Source of the DNA: Chamaecyparis obtusa
Taxonomy: Eukaryota; Streptophyta; Pinopsida; Cupressales; Cupressaceae
DNA length: 64,000 bases
Direction: 5' to 3'
Assembly (NCBI GenBank): GCA_027943335.1
Contig: BSBK01002085.1
Coordinates: 1,160,501 to 1,224,500, forward strand
Both the position numbers and the translations under genes were made by a program. Shown piece after piece: positions 12,428-24,650 of this stretch. The notes under the pieces were generated by a model, which was not told where the DNA came from, did not search any database, and saw only the letters and a program-made list of their open reading frames with translations. The stretch's first letter is position 1; each line of letters opens with the position of its first letter.

Positions 12428-13556
12428 TGTTAGGATTTGGTAACACTGAGAGGGGGGTGAATCAATGTTACAGTACTTTATTGAATTCTCACACTTGTTT
12501 AACTTATTTAACAAACATATAAATATATAACATAAAATGAATAACCATGCAATAAAGACAAACATAGAAGAACTCATAACACCATATTTGTTTTCAAGGA
12601 AACCCTGTTAAGGGAAAAACCCTGGTGGGGATGGTACCCACTAAATTCTGTACTACAAATCTTGAAACCTTGTTAGGATTTCTAGCCCTGTTAGGAGCTG
12701 ATTATTATAATATAGGTAGATCCATGTTAGGGGATGTATACAATAAGATCCATGTTAAGGAATCAACCCTGTTAAAGTTCCTAGCCCTGTTAACAACAAA
12801 CAAACCCTATTAGGGGTGTACAATAGGTACAAAAACACTTAAAACAAATTTGTTGTCTTGAATACAAAGAGTTAACAAAGTATTCCTGGAAGAACTCCTC
12901 TTGTTCTCCTTCCTCTTGGTTTCTTCTCTAGCTTTTAGATTCCTTCACAATTCGCATCTAACATCCATCCATATCATCATTACCATCATCGCACACTTAT
13001 AAAAAAGTGTCTATATACTCATGCTCTGTTAGAGGTATAATTACAAAAGCTATTCGTCATTTCTCTAGCTATACATTATATTATTTAATGCCCAATTTCA
13101 TGCTTCATTAACATCCTTATTTGGCCTCAAATACTACATAAAATCCAAAAATAACTTTCCAAATTCTCACAAGGTTTGCCTTAGTGATCACTAACAAGTA
13201 ATGCTTTGTTTATTGTCTTCACATCCAATCAACTAAATATATCTCTTTGATCCTTCATTATTAACACATGCAACCTAACAAATGTGTTCATTGGTATCCT
13301 AGAAGCATGTTATTAAGATCACAATCCTTAATATAACTTATGTGAATCTCTCTAATCTTTTATGTTAGACTAGATTACAGGAACAGTATGTAGACTTAGG
13401 CATTTTTTCATTCATCAATTGCATTCAAACATATTCATCATATCTAATATGTGCGACCATAAAACTGATAAGTGTTCCCATAAATGAAAACATTCCATAT
13501 ATGTACATGTGTATACATGTGTGCATATGTTTGCATGTGCTGACCACTTGCCAACA
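12428..13556 (-). mobile_element. 5' LTR of a Sirevirus-like copia element, minus orientation
   Basis: Read on the minus strand it starts TGTTGGCAAG (13556) and ends CCTAACA (12428), 1129 bp, next to the primer-binding site. It is homologous to the plus-oriented LTR at 10864-11934 but clearly diverged from it. It carries repeated CCCTGTTA(A/G)GG words (12606-12810 on the plus strand). At 13557 the sequence switches to Tat gag, so this element appears to be inserted in that gag. Confidence 0.8.
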
Positions 13557-15866
13557 TGGACAAAAATTTGACAAGGCTCCTTGTACTGAGATTTTGGAGC
13601 GACAAGTGGTAACAACACGATTGGTGTCTAGACCTCAGATAGTGATAATCTTTATGGTCAAGTTGGGATCTAGTTTGATATATGTGAGATTTTCCTTATT
13701 ATCCTATCTAGATGTGGAGGGCTTACCTTTTCCATTATCCATTAATATATTTAAGAAGATCTTATAGCCCTGATTGGTGGTGTCATAATTTGCAACAACT
13801 TCAATTTCACCACGTTCGATGAAATCCTGGACAATGTTCTTCAGCTAAAATAGTCAATCATTTTGTGTCCCTTAGTTATGTGATAATCATAGAAGTTATT
13901 GTTATTCTACCATGAGGTTTTATAAGGACTGTCATATGATCTTATCTTGGGTAGAGTAATAGAATTAGACTATAACAGTTTCTTGAGAATGTTCTCAAGA
14001 GGTTCTACAATATGAGTAAAATCTTAGTGTGGAGTTTGGTTCCTTTTTGCAAAACTTTGTTGGAATGCTTGGTTTCCTTGGGAATTCTCCCTAGGAGTAG
14101 TTTTTTTGACATTTTGGACATTTTGTGATGGTTGGCTTTGTTGGACATGTGTTGGTGCTTATATCCATAGGGCGGGTTGTGCTATTTTAGCATCAACAAT
14201 GCCATCATTTATCATATTCTTCTTTTTGGACCAGTATTTGGTTTTTTTGTAGGGTCTTGTAGTACTAGTCTCTTTCTTGATTATTCCCTTCAGGGTGAGG
14301 GTTCTTTTTCCTTTTAGCCCTTGTTCAACTAGTTCTTCAAATGACTTAATGTTCTGGGAGTTTAGTTGACACATCATGTCTAATTGATATTTTTCAATGA
14401 ACATGTGGATCTTTTCTTTCATGGGTATGTGGAAAGATGGCTTGGAGGCAACATTCCTCCAATATTTTAGAATTGAGGAAAATTTCTCCCCACTCTTCTT
14501 CTTTTTAGTGCAAATATCCAATAATGTTATTTCTATGACAATGTTATGTGAATAATGTGATATGAACTTTTTATCTAGTTCATTCCATGATTGTATACTA
14601 GGATGAAGTCTAGAAAAAAACTCCATGAATGACCCAACAAGACTACATGGAAAAAGTCTCATCAAGTAGGTATCATCATATGCCACTTATATTCATACCT
14701 TGAAAATTTCCTATATGTGATCACAAGGATCACCCTTTTCCTTGTACTTGTTAAAATTAGGTGTCTCAAAGTTATGTGAAAAATTTGGCATGTGTAGTGT
14801 CCTATCAAATAGATAAGAATTGAGGTTAGTTAATGTGTAAGACTATTTAGGAGTTCCTTCTTTTGATGGATGGTTAAAATCTATTGAGCAAGGACTTCAA
14901 TTTTCATTGTATGACTTTGCATTAGGATAAAAAAATGGGATCCCACTGTTCTAGGACAATGCCTAATTATAGGGGAGTTTGTACCCCATGTTTGTATGCA
15001 TTGTAGGTACAAAGGGAAGTGGACATACAAGGCCAATATCATAGTATGGGAAGTGTTGGACCTCGTTACTCCATATTGTGCTAAAATTCTAGAAAGAATC
15101 CTTGAATAATTAGGCTTGGTCAGGTTTTATTGTTGAAGTATCCCTTGATTGATTTGGGGGAGTCCTAGATTGGAAGGGATACCTATTTAAAGACCGTTAG
15201 GGATTTGAAATTGTGGATTCATATTGAAATAACTTGTTTCCATTATTTAAGAAGTGTCATCTAGATGTGTAAGTGTCAACATATAAGGTATTTTTGTGGT
15301 GATAGGTGCACTATATGTGGGTGGAAAGTGAACAAATAGAGGATTATGGTATTGGACCCCTAAGGTGGTGGAAGCTATAGTTAATTGGGTTACACTTTGA
15401 GTGGTGATGCTAGATGGTAGGATAGAAGTGCTTTAAGATGTTGCAATTGTAGAAACCCAATATAATGGCATATGAATGTCTTCTATTAGGGTGGATATAT
15501 CAAATCTAGTAGGTAACTTACAACTATTTTGTGCAAGAAAGTGAAAGTATAGATTTGGGTTTGTTTCCAGTATGGACCCTACGATAGTCGTTACATTAGC
15601 ACTAGTACAATTGGCACCTATTTTTGAGGGACAATTAGTCAAATTTTCTACCAATATTGGTCGAATAATCGACCAATGGGTTGGTCGCTATTTTTTGAGT
15701 CGAATGTTCGACATATCATTGTTAATGTAGAAAGTTCTATGCGAATCTTGGTCAAAATTCACATCTTCTATTAGGAATTCATTAGGTCGAACTGTCGACC
15801 AAAGTAGGTCAAAATCTTTAGACCTTTCGACCTTACTTCGTCAAAACCTTTGGACCATCTGACTAG
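13557..15866 (-). pseudogene. Ty3/gypsy Tat-type gag, degraded, cut by insertions on both sides
   Basis: The best stretch is 14830-14159 on the minus strand. It holds FNKYKEKGDPCDHI and AYDDTYLMRLFPCSLVG, then WNELDKKFISHYSHNI and a Lys-rich end, which is the retrotransposon gag domain in its Tat form. Several stops precede AYDD (14690-14710). Further down, to 13560, broken frames still show the post-gag region, including GHKMIDYF and a following hydrophobic helix. Upstream, 15654-15433 is a 73-codon Pro/Thr/Ser-rich stretch starting MVENLTNC that may be the gag N-terminus. The sequence is cut at 15866 by the copia element and at 13557 by the Sirevirus-like LTR. There is no zinc knuckle, as expected in Tat gag. 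Confidence 0.75.
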
Positions 15867-16319
15867 TGTTAGCTCGTGGTGACTAATCAGGAAAGTACTA
15901 TACACTTTTCATTCATCATGGGGTTCGGGGATAACTCGTCAAGCATTTTTGAGTTGACACATCAAACATTTCCCTAGGTTGACTTGTCAAGCCTTTTCTT
16001 AGGTTGACTCATCAAGTATTTTAGGGTTAACTTGTTAACCGACATAAGCCTTGTTATATTGGCTTAGGGTTAGGGATTTCATTATGATGTATGATTTTAG
16101 TACTTGTAGTGGAATTGAGTTGTAAGGGATTACAAAATGTAATCAAATTGTAATCACTGGATAATAAAATATTAGACTCGCTATTGGTGGACATAGCCCA
16201 GGGATTGGGTGAACCACATTAAATATTTGTGTCTTGTGTTCTCTTCTATGTGATTTATTGTTTTTTGATATTGGTTATATTTGCATGTAATTGTTATTTT
16301 TGCCTTGTTAATCCTAACA
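15867..16319 (+). repeat. 5' LTR of the copia element
   Basis: TGTTAGCTCG to ATCCTAACA, 453 bp. It contains repeated GTTGACnnnTCAA words (15950-16030). It differs from the 3' LTR by scattered point changes and lacks a roughly 25-base A-rich insertion present in the 3' copy. Confidence 0.92.
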
Positions 16320-16321
16320 AG

Positions 16322-16333
16322 TGGTATCAGAGC
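16322..16333 (+). other. Primer-binding site of the copia element
   Basis: TGGTATCAGAGC, complementary to the 3' end of initiator tRNA-Met, two bases after the 5' LTR. Confidence 0.93.
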
Positions 16334-16417
16334 AAGGTTATTTCATTTGTTCTTTCATCTATTCTCTGAAGTAGGTCTCACAAGTCAGTGGGAGAGTATT
16401 TTGGTTAAGTGTGAGAA

Positions 16418-19400
16418 ATGGCAGACGAGGGTAGGTTGAAGGTTGATAAGTTTAATGGGCAGAACTTCTAGTTATGGAAGATGCAAATGAAGGACTATCT
16501 CTATCAGAAGGATCTATGGCGGCCATTAGAGGCAATAGCCAAGAAAGAGGCAATAATGTCTTAGGAAGAATAGGATATTTTGGATAGGAAGGCACTGGGG
16601 AGTATTCATCTATGCCTAGCACAATCAGTGGCATTCAATATTACTAGAGAAATGATAGCTCAAACTCTGATGGAAACCCTAACGAAGTTGTATGAAAAGC
16701 CTTTAGCTTCAAACAAGATATTTCTTATGAAGCGTTTATTTAATATGAAAATGGTAGAAGGTGGATCAGTCGCTGATCATTTGAATGAGTTTAATATAGT
16801 TACAAGTCAGTTAGCCTCAGTTAAAATTACTTTTTATGAAGAGGTTAGGGCTCTCTTGATTTTGTGTTCTTTGCCAAAAAGCTAGAATGGCTTGGTAATG
16901 GTTGTTAGTAATTCTATTTCTGGTTCTAATACCTTAAAGTTTGATGATGTTATTGGTGTTATATTGAGTGAGGAAATTCATAGGAAAAGCTCAGGGGCAT
17001 CCACATTGGGTATTGTATTGAACGCAGAAAGCAGAGGCAGAACAAGAGATAGAGGAAATAACTCTAGAAATCATGGCAAATCAAGAGGAAAATCAAAGGG
17101 AAAGAGGTTTGAATCCAAAGGGCCAAATGATTTTCGGTACTATGGAAAACCAGGTCATAAGAAGAAAGATTGTTGGTCTTGGAAGAAAGATCAAGGAGAC
17201 AAACATGATGGAAACAAGGAGGCAAATGTGGTAAGTAACAAATCCGAAGAGGATGCTTTGCTCTTGTCTTTAGAAAAGGTTGATGATTCATGGGTGTTAG
17301 ATTCGGGGGCTTCATTTCATGCTACACCCCATAGAGGTTATTTTGTTGATTATGTCCAAGGGGATTTTGGGCTAGTTTATTTGGGAGATAATGAACCCTG
17401 TCAAATTGTTGGAAAAGGGAAAATCAAGAATAAGTTGCACAATGGGAATCATTGGCTACTACAAGAGGTAAGACATGTTCCAAGGCTGAGTAGAAATTTA
17501 ATTTCAGCAGGGCAACTCACTAATGAGGGTTGCACAGTTACTTTTAATGATAAAAATTGGAAGGTTTCAAAAAGTTCCTTAGTAGTAGCAAAAGGTGTGA
17601 AAGTAGGCACCTTATATCTTTGTATAGGTCATACTGTTCCTTCTACTTTAATTGTTTCAGAAGATAATGAATGTTCAGGAACAGTAGTTGTAGTTGAGCA
17701 GGAGAACATCAAACCGTTGTTGTAGATTCTAACACAACACTATGGCACAACAGACTCAGGCACATGAGTGAGAAAGGTATGAAATTACTTCATTCAAAGA
17801 AAGTTTTACCTGGTCTGAAATGTGTCAATATGGATTTCTGTGAAAGTTGTGTTTATGGAAAACAAAAGAGAGTTAGTTTTGTGAAGAGTGGGAAGGAAAA
17901 GAAAAATGAGAGATTAGAGATTGTGCATACAGATGTATGGGGACCAGCTCAGGTATCTTCCCTTGGTGGCTCTCTGTATTATGTTACATTTATAGATGAT
18001 GCAACAAGAAAAGTATGGATTTATTTCCTTAGACAAAAATCTGATGTATTTCAAACTTTTAAGAAATGGAAATGCTTGGTTAAGAATGAGACTGGTAAAA
18101 GGTTAAAATGTCTCAGATCTGATAATGGTGGTGAGTATTATAGCACAGAATTTGAAGATTATTGTTCCTCTAATGGTATTCGTAGGTAGAAAACTATACC
18201 AAGGACTCCACAAGAAAATGGAGTGGCTGAACGCATGAACAGGACAATAATGGAGCGTGCAAGGAGTATGAGGTTGCATGCTAGGCTGCCCAAAAATATG
18301 TGGGCAAAGGTTGTGAACACTGCTATTTATTTAATCAATAGAGGCCCCTCTACTCCTTTGGACTGTGGTATTCCAAAAGAAGCATGGAGTGGTAAGAAGG
18401 TGAGTTATTCTTTTCTCAAAACCTTTGGTTGTGAAGCTTTTGCACTTATAGATTCTGAAAATAGAACCAAGCTGGAAGCTAAGTCAAAGAAATGTGTATT
18501 TGTTGGATGTGGCATTGATGAATTTGGTTATAGACTTTGGGATTTTGAAAATCATAAAATTGTAAGAAGCAGGCGATGTCATATTCACTAAGAAAGTATT
18601 GTACAAAGATCTGTTGCAATAGCATGAGAAGAAAGAAAATGACTATGTAGTACTAGATGATACTTCAAAAGTTGATGTTCCAGTAGTTCCTTATGCTTTG
18701 CAACAACAACAACAACAAATACCACACACCCCAGTGAATGTTAGATGGTCAACAAGGCTAAGTAGACCTCCAGATAGATTTTCACCTTCTTTGTATTCTA
18801 TCTTATTAACTGATGCTGGTGAACCTAAATGTTATAATGAAGCTATGCAGGTGGATACAAAGATTCAGTGGGAGTCTACAATGATAGATGAAATGGACTC
18901 CTTGCTGAAAAATCAGACTTGGGATTTATGCAAGTTACCTACAGGTAAAAGGGCTTTACAGAATAAATGGGTTTACAGGATAAAAGAAGAAGATGGAGGT
19001 AAGAAAATATTTAAAGCCAGATTAGTCGTAAAAGGATTTGCACAGAAACATGGTATTGATTTTGATGAGATTTTTTCTCTAGTTGTTAAAATGACTTCTA
19101 TTCGTACTGTTTTAAGTATTGTGGCTACTAAAGATTTGTATTTAGAGCATCTTGATGTTAAAACAACCTTTCTTCATGGTGATTTGAATGAAAAAATATA
19201 TATGGTACAGCCAAACGGATTTGAGGTCAAGGGTAAGGAGAGTTTAGTGTGCAAATTGCAAAAAAATTTATATGGCTTGAAGCAAGCACCTCAGCAATGG
19301 TATATTAAATTTGATATTTTTATGAATGAGAATGGATACACTTGATGTAATTTTGACCATTGTGTTTATTTTAAGAGGCTGGATGATGATAGATACATTA

Positions 19401-20374
19401 TTTTATGTTTATATGTTGATGATATGCTTGTAGCTGGGTCTAACAGGGATCACATTAAGGGGTTGAAACAATAGTTAGCACATTCATTTACTATGAAGGA
19501 TTTGGGGGCAGCAAAAAAAGTCCTTGGTATGAAAATTTGCAGAGATAGGAAAAATAGGAAATTGTCTCTATCTCAGGCTGATTATGTTGAAAAGGTGTTG
19601 CAGAGATTCTACATGAAGGATGCCAAAGATGTCACTACACCTTTGACTGGTCATTTGAAATTGACTAAGGAGATGTGTCCCAAGACACTAGAAGAAGAGA
19701 CTACAATGTCTAAGGTACCTTATGCTTCAACTGTAGGGAGCTTAATTTATGCTATGGTATGTACTAGGCCAGATATTGCACATGCAGTGGGAGTCGTTAG
19801 CTGATATATGAGTAACCTTGGTATTGAGCATTGGAATGCAGTCAAATGGATTCTCAGATATTTGAGAGGTACATCCAATAAGTGTTTACACTTTGGGGGT
19901 TCTACTACTACTGTACAAGGCTATGTTGACTCAGATTTGGTAGGAGATATAGATAGCAGGAGGAGTACTGTAGGTTATGTATTTACTATTGGTGGGACAA
20001 CAGTGAGTTGGATTTCTTGACTAAAAAAGGTGGTTGCTTTATCCACTATAGAGGTAAAGTATGTTGCTACTACAGAGGCAGCCAAGGAGATGATATGGAT
20101 TCAATTCTTCATGGAAGAATTGGGACATCCTCAAATGGGTAATTTTCTGCATACAGATAGCCAAAGTGCCATTCAGCTTGCGGAGAATTCTGATTTGCAC
20201 TCAAAGACCAAACACATACAGTTGCGGTACCATTTCATTCGGCTAGTTTTGGATGATGGGTAGTTAAAGATGGAAAAGATACATACAAATGATAATCCAG
20301 CAGATATGTTTACAAAAGTAGTAACAAGGGAGAAGTTGAACTACTGTTCAACTTTGGTTGGTCTACTAAACTGA
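16418..20374 (+). pseudogene. Ty1/copia gag-pol polyprotein, broken
   Basis: It starts with ATG at 16418 (MADEGRLKVDKFNGQNF). Gag runs to about 17200, with a zinc knuckle (17131-17178) that has lost both leading cysteines (FRYYGKPGHKKKDCW). Protease has DSGASFHA at 17300. Gag-pre-integrase (17750-17860) keeps the His and Cys pairs. The integrase catalytic triad is complete: Asp 17932, Asp 18121, Glu 18229, a D-D-35-E spacing. RT has YVDDMLVAG at 19412. RNase H has DSD, TIEVKYVA and HTDSQSA. There are frameshifts near 17730 and 18572 and stops at about 16468, 16562, 16883, 18187, 18625, 19343, 19472, 19802, 20018 and 20261. The normal terminal stop is at 20372-20374. The Gln-rich run at 18703-18718 lies in the linker between integrase and RT. 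It encodes the machinery for reverse transcription and integration, now dead. Confidence 0.95.
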
Positions 20375-20502
20375 ACAGAATAAAGGGATAGTTGAGTCCA
20401 GGGTGGTTGGATCCAGTGGGAGCCTCACAGGGTAGCGGTTTAGCTACATGATCAGTCTCCAAGTGGGAGATTATTGTTTGGTGTGGAGTCTGATCATTCC
20501 TT

Positions 20503-20513
20503 GAGTGGGAGAT
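20503..20513 (+). other. Polypurine tract of the copia element
   Basis: GAGTGGGAGAT immediately before the 3' LTR. A second near-copy, AAGTGGGAGATTATTG, lies about 50 bases upstream (20461). Confidence 0.85.
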
Positions 20514-20992
20514 TGTTAGCTTGTGGTGACTGATCAGGAAAGTACTATACACTTTTCATTCATCATGGGGTTCGGGGCATCACCCTAAAAAAAAAATTTG
20601 GGGTTAACTCATCAAGCATTTTTGAGTTGACACGTCAAACATTTCCCTAGGTTGACTCATCAATCCTTTTCTTAGGTTGACTCATCAAGTATTTTAAGGT
20701 TAACTTGTTAACCAACATTAGCCTTGTTATATTGGCTTAGGGTTAGGGATTTCATTATGATGTATGATTTTAGTACTTGCGGTGAAATTGAGTTGTAAGG
20801 GATTATGAATTGTAATCAGATTGTAATCACTAGATAATAAAATATTGGACTTGTTGTTGGTGGACGTAGCCCAGGGATTGGGTGAACCACGTTAAATCTT
20901 TGTGTCTTATGTTCTCTTCTATGTGATTTATTATTTTTTGATATTGGTTATATTTGCATGTAATTGTTATTTTTGCCTTGTTAATCCTAATA
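20514..20992 (+). repeat. 3' LTR of the copia element
   Basis: TGTTAGCTTG to CCTAATA, 479 bp. The terminal CA has mutated to TA. It is an estimated 93-95 percent identical to the 5' LTR outside an A-rich insertion near 20580-20605. Repeated GTTGAC(A/T)C(A/G)TCAA words lie at 20620-20690. Confidence 0.92.
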
Positions 20993-21989
20993 ACGAGGAT
21001 GCCAAACCCACGATGACAAATTTTGACAGAAATTGATCAAAATTTAGACCAATCTTTGTGAGGGTTTTGACCAAAGGTCGTCGAAAGTTTGACTAATAAT
21101 GGAATGTTAAAAAAAATTGAAGATAAATATCCAGAGTAATCACCAACGGCATCCTGCTCGGTGATTAATCTAGTTATTTATCTTCAAGTGTTACTTTACA
21201 TTAATATATATCATTGTGTATTTTGTTATGTTACTTTACTAAAAAAAAATTATTGGTAATTGGTAATTTTATTAATTGTAACGGGTTATAACCTGGCCCA
21301 AACTAGGGATAGCTACATTCAGGAGAGCTATCTCCCCAAATATTCAGTAAACCCACATCAATCACATAAGATTCAGAAGAAAGAAAGAAAGCACCTCCAC
21401 AGTTTTCTCTAAACTCCACCCTTTTTCTGAGAACGAAGGATCATGTCAAAAGCTTTCTTTTCATTTTTCCTTTTTCTCCCTTTTACAGTTTCCCACCCAT
21501 CCTCCAATTTGGCTGCCTCATTTTTCCAATCCCTAAGATTATCCCCCTGAGATTATCCCCTGAAATACAACCCACACCCAAGCCAAACTTCTCATGTTGA
21601 TGCAGATGATCATCTAATCACTTATCCACCTTGTCTCGGCACCCAACTTGTCCTTTCTTTTCTCTTTCCTCTAGTATGGTTGCTACCTTTCTAGCACTCT
21701 TCCCATCATCCAAACCATCCACCAAGATGCAACCTTAGACATAATTTGTCCAATTTGGATAGTAAGTCTAATTTAATTTATCTATGGACTGAGACCTTAA
21801 ATTATTGAGCTTCTCTTTGTTTTGAGAATAGTTTAACATTCTCTACTTAACAGGGCCAACCACGTGAAGGTGGAAGCTCATCTGGCCCCTCCTAGGAGCC
21901 TCTTATGACCATTTACGACATTTTAAGACCTCTAATATGTATTCTTAGGAATCATAAAGGGTTGTAAAGGGTCATAAGGGGTCCTGGGA
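20993..21989. other. Probable continuation of Tat leader, then unassigned DNA
   Basis: 20998-21110 shares the TTGACC/GGTCGTCGA style seen at 15655-15866, so it is likely the other side of the copia insertion site. From about 21280 I recognise nothing: there is no long ORF, PBS or LTR end. Confidence 0.4.
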
Positions 21990-22865
21990 CACAATAGCTG
22001 AGAAATATAAATGTAGGCATCATGGTCACAATTTTTTGGAGACAACATAATTGAGTGGTATACTCAAACGATGCAAAGAAACTACTACTCCTCTAGTTCC
22101 AATTTGACACTGAGGGATCCAAAAACCATAGATAAGGAATAAATTTAGAGAGTAGGGGAGGGCCATAATGACCAAAATAATATAGGACAAACCTCAAGTT
22201 AAATGAGGCAACTGCAAACATTTTAATAGATTTTCATTATTAAATAATGAAATTTGCATATACTAGTGTTTTAAGCCCCCTCATTACATGATTTATTATT
22301 GTAAGCCCCCTCTGACTTACGCATCTAGAAAATGAAACTACAACCTATTGGGATTGAGACAAACCTTATAAAATAACAACAGCTAAGAATAATCACTTGC
22401 CAACATCTATTGAATACATCTGTTGGAGGACCTTGTATTCATGAGTAGATGTTGGCAAGCGATCCTTCTTAGCTATTGTTATTTTATAAGTTTTGTCTCA
22501 ATACCAATAGGTTGTAGTTTCATTTTCTAGATGCGTAAGTCAGAGGGGGCTTACAATAATAAATCATGTAATGAGGGGGCTTAGAACACTAGTATATGCA
22601 AATTTCATTATTTAATAATAAAAATCTATTAAAATGTTTGCAGTTGCCTCATTTAACTTGAGGTTTGTCTTGTATTATTTTGGTCATTATGGCCCTCCTC
22701 CACTCTCTAAATTTATTCCTTATCTATGGTCTTTGGATCCCGCAGTGTCAACTTGGAACCGGAGGAGTAGAAGTTGCTTTGCATCGTCTACGTATACAAC
22801 TCAATTATGTTGTCTCCAAAAAAATATGACCATGATGCCTACATTTATGTTTCTCAGCTGTTGTG
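21990..22865. repeat. Large inverted repeat (430-bp arms, 15-bp loop)
   Basis: Left arm 21990-22418 and right arm 22434-22865 are near-perfect reverse complements with only scattered mismatches and small indels. They can be traced from CACAATAGCTGAG at the left edge to CTCAGCTGTTGTG at the right, and from GAATACA to TGTATTC at the loop. No coding potential beyond chance ORFs. The size fits a foldback/MITE-like element or an inverted duplication. No clear target-site duplication flanks it; the right flank repeats the last ~30 bases of the arm in degenerate form. Confidence 0.88.
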
Positions 22866-22924
22866 ATATCTACATTCATGTTTCTCAGTTGTCGTGTTTA
22901 TGTGCATGTTTTTTATGTGTTTGG

Positions 22925-23285
22925 GAAGAAATCTTTCTAGCCCGGGCCTGGATCCTTCGGCAATTAGCTTCATAATAATGAAGTAGATGACAGATAAGCA
23001 ATTAGATTCCCAAGAAAAATCCCATAAATGAACTATGTGTACACCAATTCTTGTGCCCTCTATGCGTACCCAAAGGATATATTTGAAACAACAAGGGTAA
23101 GCCTAAATTTACCCTTGTTGTTTCAAATATATCATTTAGGTACGTACAGAGGGCACAGGAATTGGGGTACACACAGTTCATTTATGAGATTTTTCTTGGG
23201 AAGCTAATTGATCAGCTCTCATCTACTTCATTTATTATCAAGCTAATTGTCGAAGGATCCAAGCCCAGGCTAGAAAGATGTCTTC
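22925..23285. repeat. Second inverted repeat (176-bp arms, 8-bp loop) overlapping the NOG1 end
   Basis: Left arm 22925-23100 and right arm 23109-23285 are reverse complements with a few differences. The outer part of the right arm, read on the minus strand, still encodes the NOG1-like RHLSSLGLDPS. The left arm therefore carries an inverted copy of the same end of the NOG1 fragment. Confidence 0.85.
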
Positions 23286-24640
23286 ACATTCTATTTAAGC
23301 CATATTCCTTATTCTTGTCAAACTTCCTTGGTATAGTAGGCCTGCTCTCTGTAGTACTCTTCTTCAATTTGTGTTTGATGATAAGCATCTTCTTCTTCTT
23401 CGTAATTGCAGCCAGAGCTTCCTTTTCATTAGGACTCAACTCCACTTCCCCCATCTCATCATCCTCATCACCCTCAACTGCCATCCTAAGCCCTTCTCCC
23501 CTCTCTAGTTCTTCAAGCCTCTGCAAGATATCTAGATCAATAAAGTTTGCAAAATTGTGTCCATCCATGATCTTAGGAATATCATCTTCTTTCCACTCTT
23601 CATTTTCCAAAATATACCACTTCTTCAAGGTTGTAGAGTAAACTCCAGCCACACCATTTTCATTCTCAATATCCTTCTCTAGCTTCATGGCCTCCTTAGC
23701 AGCACGTGCCCTGACATCCAAAATAACTTGAGGAATACAAGGGGGCCTCTCTTTCCCATCTCATAGCTTGGGCATTGCAACATGAATCCTATTGAGACAA
23801 CTATTGATCTTCTTTGACTTCATCTTAATTTCCACTCTCTGCTCCAACAACCTCTCACATACTGCATTCTTCATCACAATCACCCCTTCTTCCTTCAAAG
23901 CACTCATAGAGAGTAGTGTACCATCACCCCCCCCCCCCCTCATCATTCCCAAAGAACCCACCTATATTTTTCCCAACATCAGATCTCATCTCCGCAACCA
24001 ATTTTGCATCCTCCTCTGATAGTGTCTCTAGTGGTTGTAAATCAATCTTATTACAAACTACAATAAGAGGCTTATTGGCAAACAGAGGTTTTATGCTGTG
24101 AAATAGAGCTTCCTATTGCATATACTATAACCACAGGACCCTGAAACATTAAGGAAAAATAAAATAGCCACCTTCAAATGAGCCAAGGAAATAATACTGA
24201 GCATCTCGATGGTGTTCCTATCCTCCAAGGGGTGGTCCAAAATACTAGGGGTATCAATAACCTAATACCTCAAGTACTTATAATCATTATGCTTGACAAA
24301 TAGAGACTTAGTAGTAAAAGCATAAGGTTTCACATCCACATCTGCCCTAGTAATCTTATTAATAAAATAACTCTTGCCAATATTAGGGTACCCACAGATC
24401 AAAATAGTCTCAGTATTTGGGTCAATAGATGGCAACCTTTCCATATGTTGTCTCACATGTTTGAGGTAAGCCAAACTCGGTCCAATTCTCTTAACAATGG
24501 TACACATCCATCCAAGTGTAGCAACCTTCAAAGATTTGCAGCGGTAAGGAGAATCCCCATATTTTATCAGCCTAACATAGTCTTGGGCCGCTTTGGCAAT
24601 GAGATTGCGAGTAGTATTGATCTAGCCCTTGGCCAGATTG
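23240..24640 (-). pseudogene. NOG1: NOG1 nucleolar GTP-binding protein, internal gene fragment
   Basis: On the minus strand the reading begins near 24640 ([20 protein letters not shown]). It passes the GTPase G1 loop [15 protein letters not shown] (about 24400-24356), FTTKSLFV, a G3 motif DTPSILD (the family has Gly where this has Ser), ADVDV and [19 protein letters not shown]. After broken frames (about 24110-23960) it resumes with SMSALKEEGVIV, KMKSKKINSCLN, HVAMPKL and the C-terminal NENGVAGVYST, KEDDIPKIMDGHNFANFID and ESRPTIPRKFDKN to 23284. NOG1 is a GTPase of 60S ribosome assembly in the nucleolus. Both protein ends are missing, a Gln codon is a stop at 24259, and the NKID motif lies in the frameshifted part. 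No intron is seen, which fits a retrocopy but is not proof. Inverted repeats flank it on both sides, suggesting capture by a foldback-type element. Confidence 0.92.
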
Positions 24641-24650
24641 TTCCTGAAAA

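Larger units (their letters stand above)
15867..20992 (+). mobile_element. Nearly complete Ty1/copia element with both LTRs
   Basis: A 5126-bp element with LTRs at 15867-16319 and 20514-20992, an initiator-Met PBS, one gag-pol reading path and a polypurine tract. The flanks read ACTAG (15862-15866) and ACGAG (20993-20997), a 5-bp target duplication with one change. It interrupts a minus-strand Tat gag or leader region: the flanking DNA on both sides shares the same TTGACC/GGTCGA-rich style. Domain order gag-protease-integrase-RT-RNase H is that of Ty1/copia. It is no longer functional because of stops and two frameshifts. Confidence 0.93.

Noticed and set aside
23162..23641. Plus-strand ORF of 159 codons
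   Set aside because: Shadow of the NOG1 pseudogene on the minus strand and of the adjacent inverted repeat.
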